Assembly (NCBI GenBank): GCA_001724425.1
Contig: MEEK01000014.1
Span: forward strand, 1 to 60,426
Direction: 5' to 3'
From: Microbacterium sp. SCN 70-27
GTDB lineage: Bacteria; Actinomycetota; Actinomycetes; Actinomycetales; Microbacteriaceae
DNA length: 60,426 bases
The notes under the pieces are model-generated. The model saw only the letters and a list, made by a program, of their open reading frames with translations, did not search any database and was not told the origin of the DNA. A program made the position numbers and the translations under genes. Each line of letters starts with the position of its first letter. The first letter of the stretch is position 1. Of this stretch, positions 32,118 to 40,553 are shown piece by piece.

Positions 32118-32966
32118 ATGGTCACAGTGCGCGCAGCGATCACGCAGACGACGTGGACCGGCGACAAGGAATCGATGCTGGACAAGCATGAGCAGTTCGC
32201 GCGCGACGCGGCCGCTCAGGGCGCCCAGGTCATCTGCTTCCAGGAGCTCTTCTACGGCCCGTACTTCGGGATCACGCAGGACAAGAAGTACTACCGCTAC
32301 GCGGAGCCCGTCGACGGACCCATCGTGCAGCGGTTCGCGGCGCTCGCCCGCGAGCTCCACATGGTGATGGTCCTCCCGATCTACGAAGAGGCGCAGACCG
32401 GGGTGTACTACAACACGGCCGTCGTCGTCGACGCCGACGGCACGATCCTCGGCAGCTACCGCAAGAACCACATCCCGCACGTGGAGAAGTTCTGGGAGAA
32501 GTTCTACTTCCGTCCGGGCAACCTCGGCTACCCCGTCTTCGACACTGCCGTCGGCAAGGTCGGCGTCGTGATCTGCTACGACCGCCACTTCCCCGAGGGC
32601 TGGCGGGAACTCGGGCTGAACGGCGCACACCTCGCGTTCAACCCCAATGCCACCAAGCCCGGGCTCTCCAACCGGCTGTGGCAGATCGAGCAGCCGGCCG
32701 CCGCCGTGGCGAACGGCTACTTCGTGCTCGCTCCGAACCGTGTCGGGCTCGAGGACAACGAGTACGGCGACGAGGCGGTGTTCTTCTACGGCAACAGCCA
32801 GGTCGTCGACCCGCGCGGCAACTACGTCGGTGAACTCGGGTCGTCCGAGCACGAGGAACTGCTCATCCGCGACCTCGACATGGACCTCGTGCAGGAGATG
32901 CGCGACGACTGGCAGTTCTATCGCGACCGCCGCCCCGACACCTACGGCGAGATCACGGCCCCCTGA
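32118..32966 (+). CDS. Beta-ureidopropionase / N-carbamoyl amino acid amidohydrolase (nitrilase superfamily)
   Basis: Hydrolyses N-carbamoyl-beta-alanine (from dihydrouracil) to beta-alanine, CO2 and NH3. 282 residues. The nitrilase triad is complete: Glu43 (CFQELFYGPYF), Lys116 (YRKNHIP) and Cys153 (VICYDRHFPE). The C-terminal region (GNSQVVDPRG) is normal for the branch. First gene of the operon, with GAAAGGA before the ATG at 32118. Its neighbour is a dihydropyrimidinase, which argues for beta-ureidopropionase over general amidase or D-carbamoylase activity. Confidence 0.9.
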   Translation: MVTVRAAITQTTWTGDKESMLDKHEQFARDAAAQGAQVICFQELFYGPYFGITQDKKYYRYAEPVDGPIVQRFAALARELHMVMVLPIYEEAQTGVYYNTAVVVDADGTILGSYRKNHIPHVEKFWEKFYFRPGNLGYPVFDTAVGKVGVVICYDRHFPEGWRELGLNGAHLAFNPNATKPGLSNRLWQIEQPAAAVANGYFVLAPNRVGLEDNEYGDEAVFFYGNSQVVDPRGNYVGELGSSEHEELLIRDLDMDLVQEMRDDWQFYRDRRPDTYGEITAP

Positions 32967-32985
32967 CACGCGAAAGGACCGCATC

Positions 32986-34419
32986 ATGGCCACCACCCTG
33001 ATCGCCGGCGGAACGGTCGTCAACGCGACCGGCACCGGCAAGGCGGATGTCCTCATCGACGGCGAGACCATCGTCGCCGTGCTCGCTCCGGGGTCGACGC
33101 TGCTCGGCCATGACCTGGGCGCGACGGTCGACACCGTCATCGACGCCACCGGGAAGTACGTCATCCCCGGCGGGATCGATGCGCACACGCACATGGAGAT
33201 GCCCTTCGGGGGCACCTTCGCGAGCGACACGTTCGAGACCGGCACGCGTGCGGCCGCGTGGGGCGGCACCACCAGCATCGTCGACTTCGTCGTGCAGTAT
33301 CCCGACCAGAACATCCTCGAGCAGTACCGCGCGTGGCACGAGAAGGCGGCGGGCAACTGCGCGATCGACTACGGATTCCACCAGATCCTGTCGGATGTCC
33401 AGGACTCCTCCCTGACCGCGATGGACGAGCTCATCACCGAGGGCGTCACGAGCTTCAAGCTCTTCACCGCGTACAAGGGCGTGTTCCTCTCGGACGACGG
33501 TCAGATCTTCCGGGCGTTCCAGCGCGCCGCCGACAACGGCGCGATGATGATGATGCACGCCGAAAACGGCTCCATCATCGACGTGCTGCAGCAGCAGGCG
33601 ATCGCCGCCGGCCGCACCTCTCCGGTCTTCCACGGCACCACGCGTCCGTGGCAGACCGAGGAGGAGGCCACGCACCGGGTCATCATGATCGCCGACATGA
33701 CGAAGGCGCCGCTATACGTCGTCCACGTCTCGGCGAAGCAGGCGGTCGAGCAGATCGCCGCCGCGCGCGACCGCGGGATGAACGTGTTCGGGGAGACCTG
33801 CCCGCAGTACCTGTATCTGTCGCTCGAGGAGCAGCTCGCCGCCGTCAGCGAGCAGTGGGGCGAGCTCGAAGGCGCGAAGTGGGTGTGCTCCACTCCCCTG
33901 CGCTCGCGGGCGGAGGGCCATCAGAACCACATGTGGCAGGCGCTGCGGACGAACGACCTGCAGATGGTCTCCACCGACCACTGCCCGTTCTGCATGAAGG
34001 ACCAGAAGGAGCTCGGCCGAGGCGACTTCACCAAGATCCCGAACGGCATGGGCAGCGTCGAGAACCGAATGGACCTCATGTACCAGGGTGTCGTCGAGGG
34101 GCGCATCTCTCTGGAGCGCTGGGTGGAGGTCACCTCCACGACGCCGGCCCGCATGTTCGGCATGTACGGCAAGAAGGGCGTCATCCAACCGGGCGCCGAT
34201 GGCGACGTCGTCGTGTACGACCCGAACGGCACCACCACGATCAGCGTCGACACGCATCACATGAACATCGATTACTCGGCTTGGGAGGGCTGGAAGGTCG
34301 ACGGTCACGTCGACACCGTGATCTCGCGCGGCCGGGTGATCGTCGACAACGGCCAGTACCTGGGCGACAAGTCGCACGGGCGCTACATCAAGCGCGGCCT
34401 GAGCCAGTACCTGATCTGA
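32986..34419 (+). CDS. hydA: Dihydropyrimidinase (hydantoinase family)
   Basis: Zinc amidohydrolase that opens the ring of 5,6-dihydrouracil/dihydrothymine (or hydantoins) to the N-carbamoyl compound. 477 residues from ATG 32986, with GAAAGGA upstream. Metal ligands visible: His67 and His69 (GGIDAHTHMEMP), the carboxylated Lys158 (TSFKLFTAYKG), His191 (MMHAENG), a later His in YVVHVSAK, and the Asp in VSTDHCPF. The substrate-side tyrosine sits in the FTAYKG loop. Nineteen bases after the ureidopropionase gene; the next gene, the LLM enzyme, follows after 8 bases. Confidence 0.95.
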   Translation: MATTLIAGGTVVNATGTGKADVLIDGETIVAVLAPGSTLLGHDLGATVDTVIDATGKYVIPGGIDAHTHMEMPFGGTFASDTFETGTRAAAWGGTTSIVDFVVQYPDQNILEQYRAWHEKAAGNCAIDYGFHQILSDVQDSSLTAMDELITEGVTSFKLFTAYKGVFLSDDGQIFRAFQRAADNGAMMMMHAENGSIIDVLQQQAIAAGRTSPVFHGTTRPWQTEEEATHRVIMIADMTKAPLYVVHVSAKQAVEQIAAARDRGMNVFGETCPQYLYLSLEEQLAAVSEQWGELEGAKWVCSTPLRSRAEGHQNHMWQALRTNDLQMVSTDHCPFCMKDQKELGRGDFTKIPNGMGSVENRMDLMYQGVVEGRISLERWVEVTSTTPARMFGMYGKKGVIQPGADGDVVVYDPNGTTTISVDTHHMNIDYSAWEGWKVDGHVDTVISRGRVIVDNGQYLGDKSHGRYIKRGLSQYLI

Positions 34420-34427
34420 GGAGTGAC

Positions 34428-35444
34428 ATGGACTTCGGAGTTGTCCTGCAGACCAATCCCCCCGCGGCCCGCACCGTCCAGCTCGCCCAGCTGGCGGAGG
34501 CGCACGGGTTCAGCCACGTGTGGACGTTCGATTCGCACCTGCTGTGGGAGGAGCCGTACGTCGTCCACTCGGCCATCCTGAATGCCACCCGTCGCGTCGT
34601 CGTCGGCCCGTTCGTGACGAATCCGGCCACGCGCGACTGGACGGTGACCGCCTCGGTCTTCGCCACGCTCAACGAGATGTACGGCAACCGCACGATCTGC
34701 GGCATCGGGCGCGGCGACTCGGCCGTTCGTGCGACCAACGGCAAGCCGACCACGCTCGCGCAGCTGCGTGAATCGATCCATGTGATCCGCGAGCTCGGCA
34801 ACTCGCGGCCGGTGGAGTACCAGGGGGCGACGGTCCAGTTCCCCTGGAGCCGAGGTTCGGAGCTGGACGTCTGGGTTGCGGCGTACGGTCCGCTCGCATT
34901 GAAGCTCACGGGCGAGGTCGGCGACGGGTTCATCCTGCAGCTGGCGGATCTGGACATCGCGGAGTGGATGATCGCGACCGTCAAGGATGCCGCGGCGGCG
35001 GCCGGGCGCGACCCCGAGTCGATCGCCTTCTGCGTCGCCGCACCGATGTACATCGGGGACGACTGGGAGCACATGCGCGAGCAGTGCCGCTGGTTCGGCG
35101 GCATGGTGGGCAACCACGTGGCCGACATCGTCTCCAAGTACGGGCCCTCCGGCGAGGTGCCGCGGGCACTCACCGACTACATCGAAGGCCGCACGGGATA
35201 CGACTACAACTCGCACGGCAAGGCATCCAACGACCACGTCGACTTCGTCCCCGATGAGATCGTCGACCGCTTCTGCCTTCTCGGTACGGCCGAGGAGCAC
35301 ATCGCGAAACTCGAGCGACTCGCCGCGATCGGGGTCACCCAGTTCGCCGGCTACCTCCAGCACGACAACAAGGAGGAGACCCTGCGCGCGTACGGGGAGA
35401 CGGTGATCCCGGCGCTCACCGAGAGGGTGACGGCCACGCGATGA
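34428..35444 (+). CDS. LLM-class flavin/F420-dependent oxidoreductase (CPS_4043-like family)
   Basis: Luciferase-like TIM-barrel enzyme, 338 residues from ATG 34428 with GAGGAG upstream. Features: MDFGVVLQTNPPAARTVQLA, GFSHVWTFDSHLLWEEPYV (the FDSH loop corresponds to the F420-contact histidine region of Mer/Fgd-type enzymes), RTICGIGRGDSAVRA, and FCLLGTAEEHIAKLERL. I recognise it as the LLM subfamily that co-occurs with dihydropyrimidinase. Lying between dihydropyrimidinase and the transporter, and with F420 synthesis in the same run, it may reduce the pyrimidine ring before hydrolysis. A RutA-like monooxygenase role is the alternative but does not fit the dihydropyrimidinase. Confidence 0.85.
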   Translation: MDFGVVLQTNPPAARTVQLAQLAEAHGFSHVWTFDSHLLWEEPYVVHSAILNATRRVVVGPFVTNPATRDWTVTASVFATLNEMYGNRTICGIGRGDSAVRATNGKPTTLAQLRESIHVIRELGNSRPVEYQGATVQFPWSRGSELDVWVAAYGPLALKLTGEVGDGFILQLADLDIAEWMIATVKDAAAAAGRDPESIAFCVAAPMYIGDDWEHMREQCRWFGGMVGNHVADIVSKYGPSGEVPRALTDYIEGRTGYDYNSHGKASNDHVDFVPDEIVDRFCLLGTAEEHIAKLERLAAIGVTQFAGYLQHDNKEETLRAYGETVIPALTERVTATR

Positions 35445-36316
35445 GGGGGTCACGCCTGCGCCCCGTCCTCCTCGGCATCACCGGCGTGGTCCTGCTCGCC
35501 GTGATCTGGGAGGTCTACAAGGCCGTCGCGCCCGCCGACGGCGTCGCGGTCGCGGGCCTGACCGTCCTCCCCCGCACGAGCGATGTCGCCATGCCGCATC
35601 TGTGGGACATGGTCGCACGCGCGATGGAGCCGGTCACGCGCACCCCGGGGGCGCCGCCCCTGTGGGCCGCGACGCTGCAGGCCGCGTCGGTCACGCTCGG
35701 GATCGCCGCCGTCGGATGGCTCCTCGGGGTCGCGGTCGGGTTCCTCATCGCCATGCTGATGCAGCGGTTCCGGACGGCGGAGTCGGCGCTGCTGCCGTGG
35801 GTCGTGCTGAGCCAGACCGTGCCGCTCATCGCGCTCGCGCCCGTCGTGCGCAACTGGGGTACGCGCATCCAGTTCGGCGACTTCCACTGGGACAACTGGA
35901 TGTCGGTCGCGGTCATCGCGAGCTATCTCGCCTTCTTCCCCGTCTCGATCGGTGCTCTCCGCGGATTCACGTCGCCCGACAGCGCACAACTCGACCTGAT
36001 GCGCTCGTACGGCATCGGCTGGTGGCGCACGTTCACGCGTCTGCGCCTGCCGGCGAGCGTGCCGTACCTCATCCCGGCGCTGCGACTCGCTGCCGCCAAC
36101 GCGGTCGTCGGCACCGTCGTCGCCGAGGTGTCCATCGGCATGCGAGGCGGGATCGGCCGGGCCATCGTCGAGTTCGCCGCGAGTGCGAGCTCGGACCCGC
36201 CCAAGCAGTGGTCGCCCATCTTCGGCGCGGTTCTCATCGGATTGATCGCCGCCGGTTTCGTGGTTCTCATCGGCGCCCTGCTGCGCCGCTATCGCAGAGT
36301 GGAGGTGAACGGATGA
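35441..36316 (+). CDS. ABC transporter permease (NitT/TauT/THI5 type), subunit 1
   Basis: 291 residues, ATGA overlap with the LLM gene. About six membrane helices starting with VLLGITGVVLLAVIWEVY; the cytoplasmic EAA-type loop is FFPVSIGALRGFTSPDSAQLDLMRSYGIGWWRTFTRLRLPAS. It is longer than its partner because of an extra loop at about residues 125-155 (NWGTRIQFGDFHWDNW), probably extracytoplasmic. Forms a heterodimeric channel with the permease at 37128. Confidence 0.92.
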   Translation: MRGSRLRPVLLGITGVVLLAVIWEVYKAVAPADGVAVAGLTVLPRTSDVAMPHLWDMVARAMEPVTRTPGAPPLWAATLQAASVTLGIAAVGWLLGVAVGFLIAMLMQRFRTAESALLPWVVLSQTVPLIALAPVVRNWGTRIQFGDFHWDNWMSVAVIASYLAFFPVSIGALRGFTSPDSAQLDLMRSYGIGWWRTFTRLRLPASVPYLIPALRLAAANAVVGTVVAEVSIGMRGGIGRAIVEFAASASSDPPKQWSPIFGAVLIGLIAAGFVVLIGALLRRYRRVEVNG

Positions 36317-37131
36317 GTTCGAGCACGAATGCGGCGCCGGCAGTCCGGGTCGCTCAGGTTTCGAAGACATTCCGCACCGGCAAGGGCGCTCAGGTCCACG
36401 CCCTCGAAGACATCGACCTGGAGATCGCGCCGGGCGAGTTCGTCTCGCTGATCGGACCCTCCGGGTGCGGCAAGTCGACGCTCATGCGCCTGATCGCCGA
36501 TCTCGACTCCGCAACGTCGGGAACGCTGGAGGTGTTCGGCAAGACGGCCCGGCGCGCACGGCTGGATCAGGACTACGGCATCGCGTTCCAGCAGGCGGGA
36601 CTCCTGCCCTGGCGGACCGTCCGCGCCAACGTGGAGCTTCCCCTCGACCTCCACGGGACCGAGCGGGCGACCCGCCGGGCCCGCGTGGACGAACTGCTCT
36701 CGCTGGTCGGTCTGAGCGATTTCGCCGATAAGTATCCCGACCAGTTGTCGGGCGGCATGCAGCAGCGCGTCGCGATCGCGCGTGCCTTCGCGGAGAAGCC
36801 GAAGCTCCTCCTGATGGACGAACCGTTCGGCGCGCTCGACGAGATGACCCGCGAGACCATGCAGACCGAGCTCGCGCGCATCTGCGCCGAGACGGGCGCC
36901 GCGGTCGTGTTCGTGACGCACTCGATTCCCGAGGCCGTGTTCCTCTCCGACCGCGTCGTGGTCATGTCCGCCAGGCCGGGGCGCATCACGACCGTGCTGC
37001 CGATGAACCTGCAGGGCGAGCGCACGGAGGACCTCCGCGAGGAGGCCACCTTCTTCGAACGCGTCAGCGCGGTGCGCGAGGCGCTGCACGGCGCTCCCCA
37101 CACGGGGGCGCGCGGGGTGGAGAACCGATGA
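36313..37131 (+). CDS. ABC transporter ATP-binding protein (NitT/TauT/THI5 type)
   Basis: 272 residues from ATG 36313, which follows GGAGG and overlaps the permease 1 stop. Walker A GPSGCGKST at 48-56, Q-loop at FQQAGLLPWRT, signature LSGGMQQR at 145-152, Walker B LLLMDEP at 165-171, switch histidine in VFVTHS. Powers uptake by the two flanking permeases. Overlaps the second permease start by four bases. Confidence 0.95.
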   Translation: MSSSTNAAPAVRVAQVSKTFRTGKGAQVHALEDIDLEIAPGEFVSLIGPSGCGKSTLMRLIADLDSATSGTLEVFGKTARRARLDQDYGIAFQQAGLLPWRTVRANVELPLDLHGTERATRRARVDELLSLVGLSDFADKYPDQLSGGMQQRVAIARAFAEKPKLLLMDEPFGALDEMTRETMQTELARICAETGAAVVFVTHSIPEAVFLSDRVVVMSARPGRITTVLPMNLQGERTEDLREEATFFERVSAVREALHGAPHTGARGVENR

Positions 37132-37895
37132 CCACGGCGCGGAGGTGGACGGTGGTCGCCGCGCCGATCATCTTCGGCGTCATCGTGCTCCTGGCGTGGC
37201 AGGGCGCGGTGGTCGCATTCGACATCAAGCCCTTCGTCATCCCCGATCCCCTGACGATCGGACAGCAGTTCGCGAGCCGCAACGACGTGATCGTGCAGGC
37301 GAGCCTCGGCACCGCCCGCAACGCCCTGATCGGACTCGTCGTCGGTACGGCGATCGGCACGATCTGGGCGATGATCGCGGCGGCGCTGCGCCCGATGGAC
37401 GAGCTCAGCGCGCCGGTGCTCACGGCCCTCGCCGTCGTACCGATCGTGGCGATGGCGCCGGTCTTCTACGCGATGTTCGGCGCGAGCGTCGAGACGGGCC
37501 GTCAGATCATCGCGGCGATCGCCGTGTTCACGCCCGTCTACTTCAACGTGCTGAGGGGTCTGCGCCAGGTCAAGCCGATTCACCGAGACCTCATGCGCGC
37601 CTATGCCGCCTCGCCGCGCCAGCTCACCTGGACGGTCACGTTCCCCGGTGCCGTGCCGTACTTCTTCACCGGCCTGCGGATCGCGTCCTCGCTCGCCGTG
37701 ATCTCCGCGCTGGTCGCGGAGTACTTCGGCGGGCCGGTCTCCGGACTCGGCAAGGCCATCACCTCCGCAGTGTCCTCGAGCAACTATCCGCTGGCCTGGG
37801 CGTTCGTCCTCGGGGCCATCCTGACCGGGCTCGCGTTCTACTGCCTCACCTACCTGCTCGAAGTCCTCGTCACCTCGAGGATGCGAGCTGCCTGA
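37128..37895 (+). CDS. ABC transporter permease, subunit 2
   Basis: 255 residues, six predicted membrane helices, starting MTTARRWTVVAAPIIFGVIV. The EAA loop is YFNVLRGLRQVKPIHRDLMRAYAASPRQLTWTV. It differs clearly from permease 1, so the translocation pore is a heterodimer. ATGA overlap with the ATPase; the binding-protein gene follows after 52 bases with its own strong ribosome-binding site. Confidence 0.94.
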   Translation: MTTARRWTVVAAPIIFGVIVLLAWQGAVVAFDIKPFVIPDPLTIGQQFASRNDVIVQASLGTARNALIGLVVGTAIGTIWAMIAAALRPMDELSAPVLTALAVVPIVAMAPVFYAMFGASVETGRQIIAAIAVFTPVYFNVLRGLRQVKPIHRDLMRAYAASPRQLTWTVTFPGAVPYFFTGLRIASSLAVISALVAEYFGGPVSGLGKAITSAVSSSNYPLAWAFVLGAILTGLAFYCLTYLLEVLVTSRMRAA

Positions 37896-37947
37896 CCTGC
37901 CTCGCACGCGCGAGGAGGAACCCCACCATGCACGAAGGAGGAAGCAC

Positions 37948-39105
37948 ATGCACCACAGCACACGACGACTGCTGACCGTGGCCGCCGCCGGCGCCACCGC
38001 GGCTTTGGTACTGGCCGGATGCTCGGGCGGCGGATCGTCCCAGCCGTCGGAGTCCTCGAGCGGAGACGGAGGGCTCACGAAGGTGACTCTCCAGCTCCAA
38101 TGGGTCGCGCAGGCCCAGTTCGCGGGCTACTACGCGGCGCTCGCGGAAGGGTATTACAAGGACGAGGGCCTCGATGTCACGATCAACGAGGCCGGCACCG
38201 ACACGGTCCCGATCGACGTGCTCGCCTCGGGCAACGCCGACTTCGCGATCTCGTGGGTGCCGAAGGTCCTCGGTTCGATCGAACAGGGGTCGAACGTCAC
38301 CGACATCGCGCAGATCTTCGAGCGCTCCGGCACCACGCAGATCTCGTTCAAGGACAAGGGCATCACGAAGCCCGAGGACCTCGCCGGCAAGAAGGTCGGC
38401 AGCTGGGGCTACGGCAACGAGTGGGAACTGTTCGCCGGGATGCAGAAGGCCGGCATCGACACGACGAAGGGCATCTCGCTGGTGCAGCAGGCCTTCGACA
38501 TGAACGGGTTCCTCGCCGGGGACATCGACGCGGCTCAGGCGATGACCTACAACGAGTACGCCCAGGTCCTCGAGACCGAGAACCCTGCCACCGGCGAGCT
38601 GTACCAGCCGTCAGATCTCAACGTCATCGACTGGAACGACTACGGCACGGCGATGCTGCAGGACGCGATCTGGGCCGACGCGGGCAAGCTCGCCGACGAC
38701 CCGGCGTACGCCGACACCGCGGTGAAGTTCATCAAGGCGTCCATCAAGGGCTGGGTCTTCGCGCGGGACAACGCGGAGAAGGCTTCGCAGGTCGTGACGG
38801 ATGCCGGATCGACGCTCGGCCAGAGCCACCAGCTGTGGATGACCAACGAGGTCAACAAGCTCATCTGGCCCTCCACGAGCGGCATCGGCACGATCAACGC
38901 CGACCAGTGGAAGCAGACGGTCGACATCGCACTCGGAACCAAGAACGACACCGGGTCGACGATCATCACGAAGCAGCCGCCGTCCACGGCGTACTCGAAC
39001 ACGTACGTCGAGAAGGCGCTCAAGGAGCTGAAGGACGAGGGGGTCGACGTCATGGGCGCCGACTACAAGCCCCTCACCGTCACCCTGAAAAAGGGCGGCG
39101 AGTAG
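37948..39105 (+). CDS. ABC transporter substrate-binding lipoprotein, NMT1/THI5-like
   Basis: 385 residues. Signal peptide with lipobox LAGC (Cys25), then a Ser/Gly linker. The mature domain begins VTLQLQWVAQAQFAGYYAALAEGYYKDEGLDVTI, the THI5/NMT1 signature seen in binders of pyrimidines such as hydroxymethylpyrimidine derivatives and of related small N-compounds. A GAAGGAGG precedes the ATG by six bases. A strong stem-loop follows its stop, which fits higher expression of the binding protein. Ligand inferred from context: a pyrimidine or its dihydro form. Confidence 0.92.
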   Translation: MHHSTRRLLTVAAAGATAALVLAGCSGGGSSQPSESSSGDGGLTKVTLQLQWVAQAQFAGYYAALAEGYYKDEGLDVTINEAGTDTVPIDVLASGNADFAISWVPKVLGSIEQGSNVTDIAQIFERSGTTQISFKDKGITKPEDLAGKKVGSWGYGNEWELFAGMQKAGIDTTKGISLVQQAFDMNGFLAGDIDAAQAMTYNEYAQVLETENPATGELYQPSDLNVIDWNDYGTAMLQDAIWADAGKLADDPAYADTAVKFIKASIKGWVFARDNAEKASQVVTDAGSTLGQSHQLWMTNEVNKLIWPSTSGIGTINADQWKQTVDIALGTKNDTGSTIITKQPPSTAYSNTYVEKALKELKDEGVDVMGADYKPLTVTLKKGGE

Positions 39106-39115
39106 CAGCCGCCCC

Positions 39116-39146
39116 GCGGGTCCCGGGGCACCACCCCGGGACCCGC
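39116..39146 (+). terminator. Intra-operon stem-loop after the binding-protein gene
   Basis: Perfect 13-bp stem GCGGGTCCCGGGG / CCCCGGGACCCGC with a 5-base loop, 10 bases after the stop. No T-run follows (ACCACGAAACC), so it probably attenuates or stabilises the 3' end of the transport mRNA instead of stopping all transcription before the transaminase gene. Confidence 0.65.
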
Positions 39147-39205
39147 ACCACGAAACCCCCGCGCGCGCGTTCGGATGCCGCGCCAGGCGCACGAAGGACC
39201 GAGAT

Positions 39206-40525
39206 ATGAGCACGACAGCCGATCAGACCGACCTCGACACCCTCACCCGGCGACTCGACCGGGAGCACGTGTTCCACTCGTGGTCCGCGCAGGCGCACCT
39301 CGCTCCGTTCCCGATCGCGGGCGGAAGCGGCACCCGAGTGTGGGATCACTCCGGCCGGACCTGGCTCGACTTCTCCAGCCAGCTGGTCAACGTCAACATC
39401 GGCCACCAGCACCCCGCAGTCGTCGAGGCCATCGCCGAGCAGGCGCGCCTGCTCACGACGATCGCCCCGTCCACCGCCAACCTCGCGCGCGGCCGCGCGG
39501 CGGAGGCCATCGCGGGCTTGGCCCCCTCCGGCTTCGAGAAAGTGTTCTTCACCAACGGCGGCGCCGACGCCAACGAGAACGCGATCCGCATGGCACGTCT
39601 GCACACCGGCCGTGACAAGATCCTCTCGCGCTACCGCTCGTATCACGGCAACACCGGGGCCGCGATCGTCGCGACCGGCGACTGGCGCCGCCTTCCGAAC
39701 GAATACGCGCGCGGGCACGTGCACTTCTTCGGGCCGTACCAGTACCGTTCGGAGTTCTGGGCCGACACCCCCGAGCAGGAGTGCGAGCGCGCGCTGCACC
39801 ACCTGCGCCGCGTGATCGAGGCCGAAGGCCCGAGCAGCATCGCCGGCATCCTCCTCGAGTCGATTCCGGGCACCGCCGGGGTGATCGTCCCACCCGACGG
39901 GTACCTCGCCGGGGTTCGCGCGCTCGCCGACGAGTTCGGGATCATCCTGATCCTCGATGAGGTGATGGCGGGGTTCGGCCGCACCGGCGCCTGGTTCGCG
40001 TTCGAGCGGCACGACGTCGTCCCCGACCTCATCACCTTCGCGAAGGGAGTGAACTCGGGGTACGTGCCCCTGGGCGGCGTCCTCCTCTCGGATGCCGTCG
40101 CCGCGACGTTCGACGAGCGCGTGTTCCCCGGTGGCCTCACCTATTCCGGGCATCCGCTCGCCACTGCCGCCGCCGTCGCCACGATCGAGGCGATGACCTC
40201 CGAGGGGATCGTGGAGCATGCCCACGCCATCGGCGTCGACGTGCTCGGCCCCGCATTGGCCGGGCTCGCCGAGCGCCACGATGTGATCGGTGAGGTGCGC
40301 GGAGAAGGCGTGTTCTGGGCGCTGGAGCTCGTTTCGGACCGCGCGACACGGGAGCCCGTCTCCGCCGCCGTGATGGGCCGCATCAAGTCCGCCCTGTTCG
40401 AGCGGGACCTCCTGCCCTTCATCAGCGAGAACCGCATCCACGTCGTCCCGCCCTGCGTCGTCACCGCAGAGGAGATCGCGCAGGCCGTCGCGATCTACGA
40501 CGACGTGCTGAGCACGTCCATCTGA
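39206..40525 (+). CDS. Class III aminotransferase, probable beta-alanine/omega-amino acid transaminase
   Basis: 439 residues, PLP fold-type I. Moves the amino group of beta-alanine (or beta-aminoisobutyrate) to a keto acid, giving (methyl)malonate semialdehyde. PLP lysine at 280 (ITFAKGVNSGYVPLGG); ILDEVMAGFGRTG carries the pyridine-contact Asp; FFTNGGADANENAIRMAR is the phosphate-binding loop. Start ATG 39206. The next gene is a CoA-acylating semialdehyde dehydrogenase, which supports an omega-amino acid substrate. The preceding 100 bases hold the stem-loop. Confidence 0.88.
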   Translation: MSTTADQTDLDTLTRRLDREHVFHSWSAQAHLAPFPIAGGSGTRVWDHSGRTWLDFSSQLVNVNIGHQHPAVVEAIAEQARLLTTIAPSTANLARGRAAEAIAGLAPSGFEKVFFTNGGADANENAIRMARLHTGRDKILSRYRSYHGNTGAAIVATGDWRRLPNEYARGHVHFFGPYQYRSEFWADTPEQECERALHHLRRVIEAEGPSSIAGILLESIPGTAGVIVPPDGYLAGVRALADEFGIILILDEVMAGFGRTGAWFAFERHDVVPDLITFAKGVNSGYVPLGGVLLSDAVAATFDERVFPGGLTYSGHPLATAAAVATIEAMTSEGIVEHAHAIGVDVLGPALAGLAERHDVIGEVRGEGVFWALELVSDRATREPVSAAVMGRIKSALFERDLLPFISENRIHVVPPCVVTAEEIAQAVAIYDDVLSTSI

Positions 40526-40553
40526 CCCAGAACCCCATCCGAAAGGCATTCTC

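Noticed and set aside
34428..35444. RutA-type pyrimidine monooxygenase
   Set aside because: No RutB-F companions, and the adjacent dihydropyrimidinase and ureidopropionase belong to the reductive route, not the Rut route.
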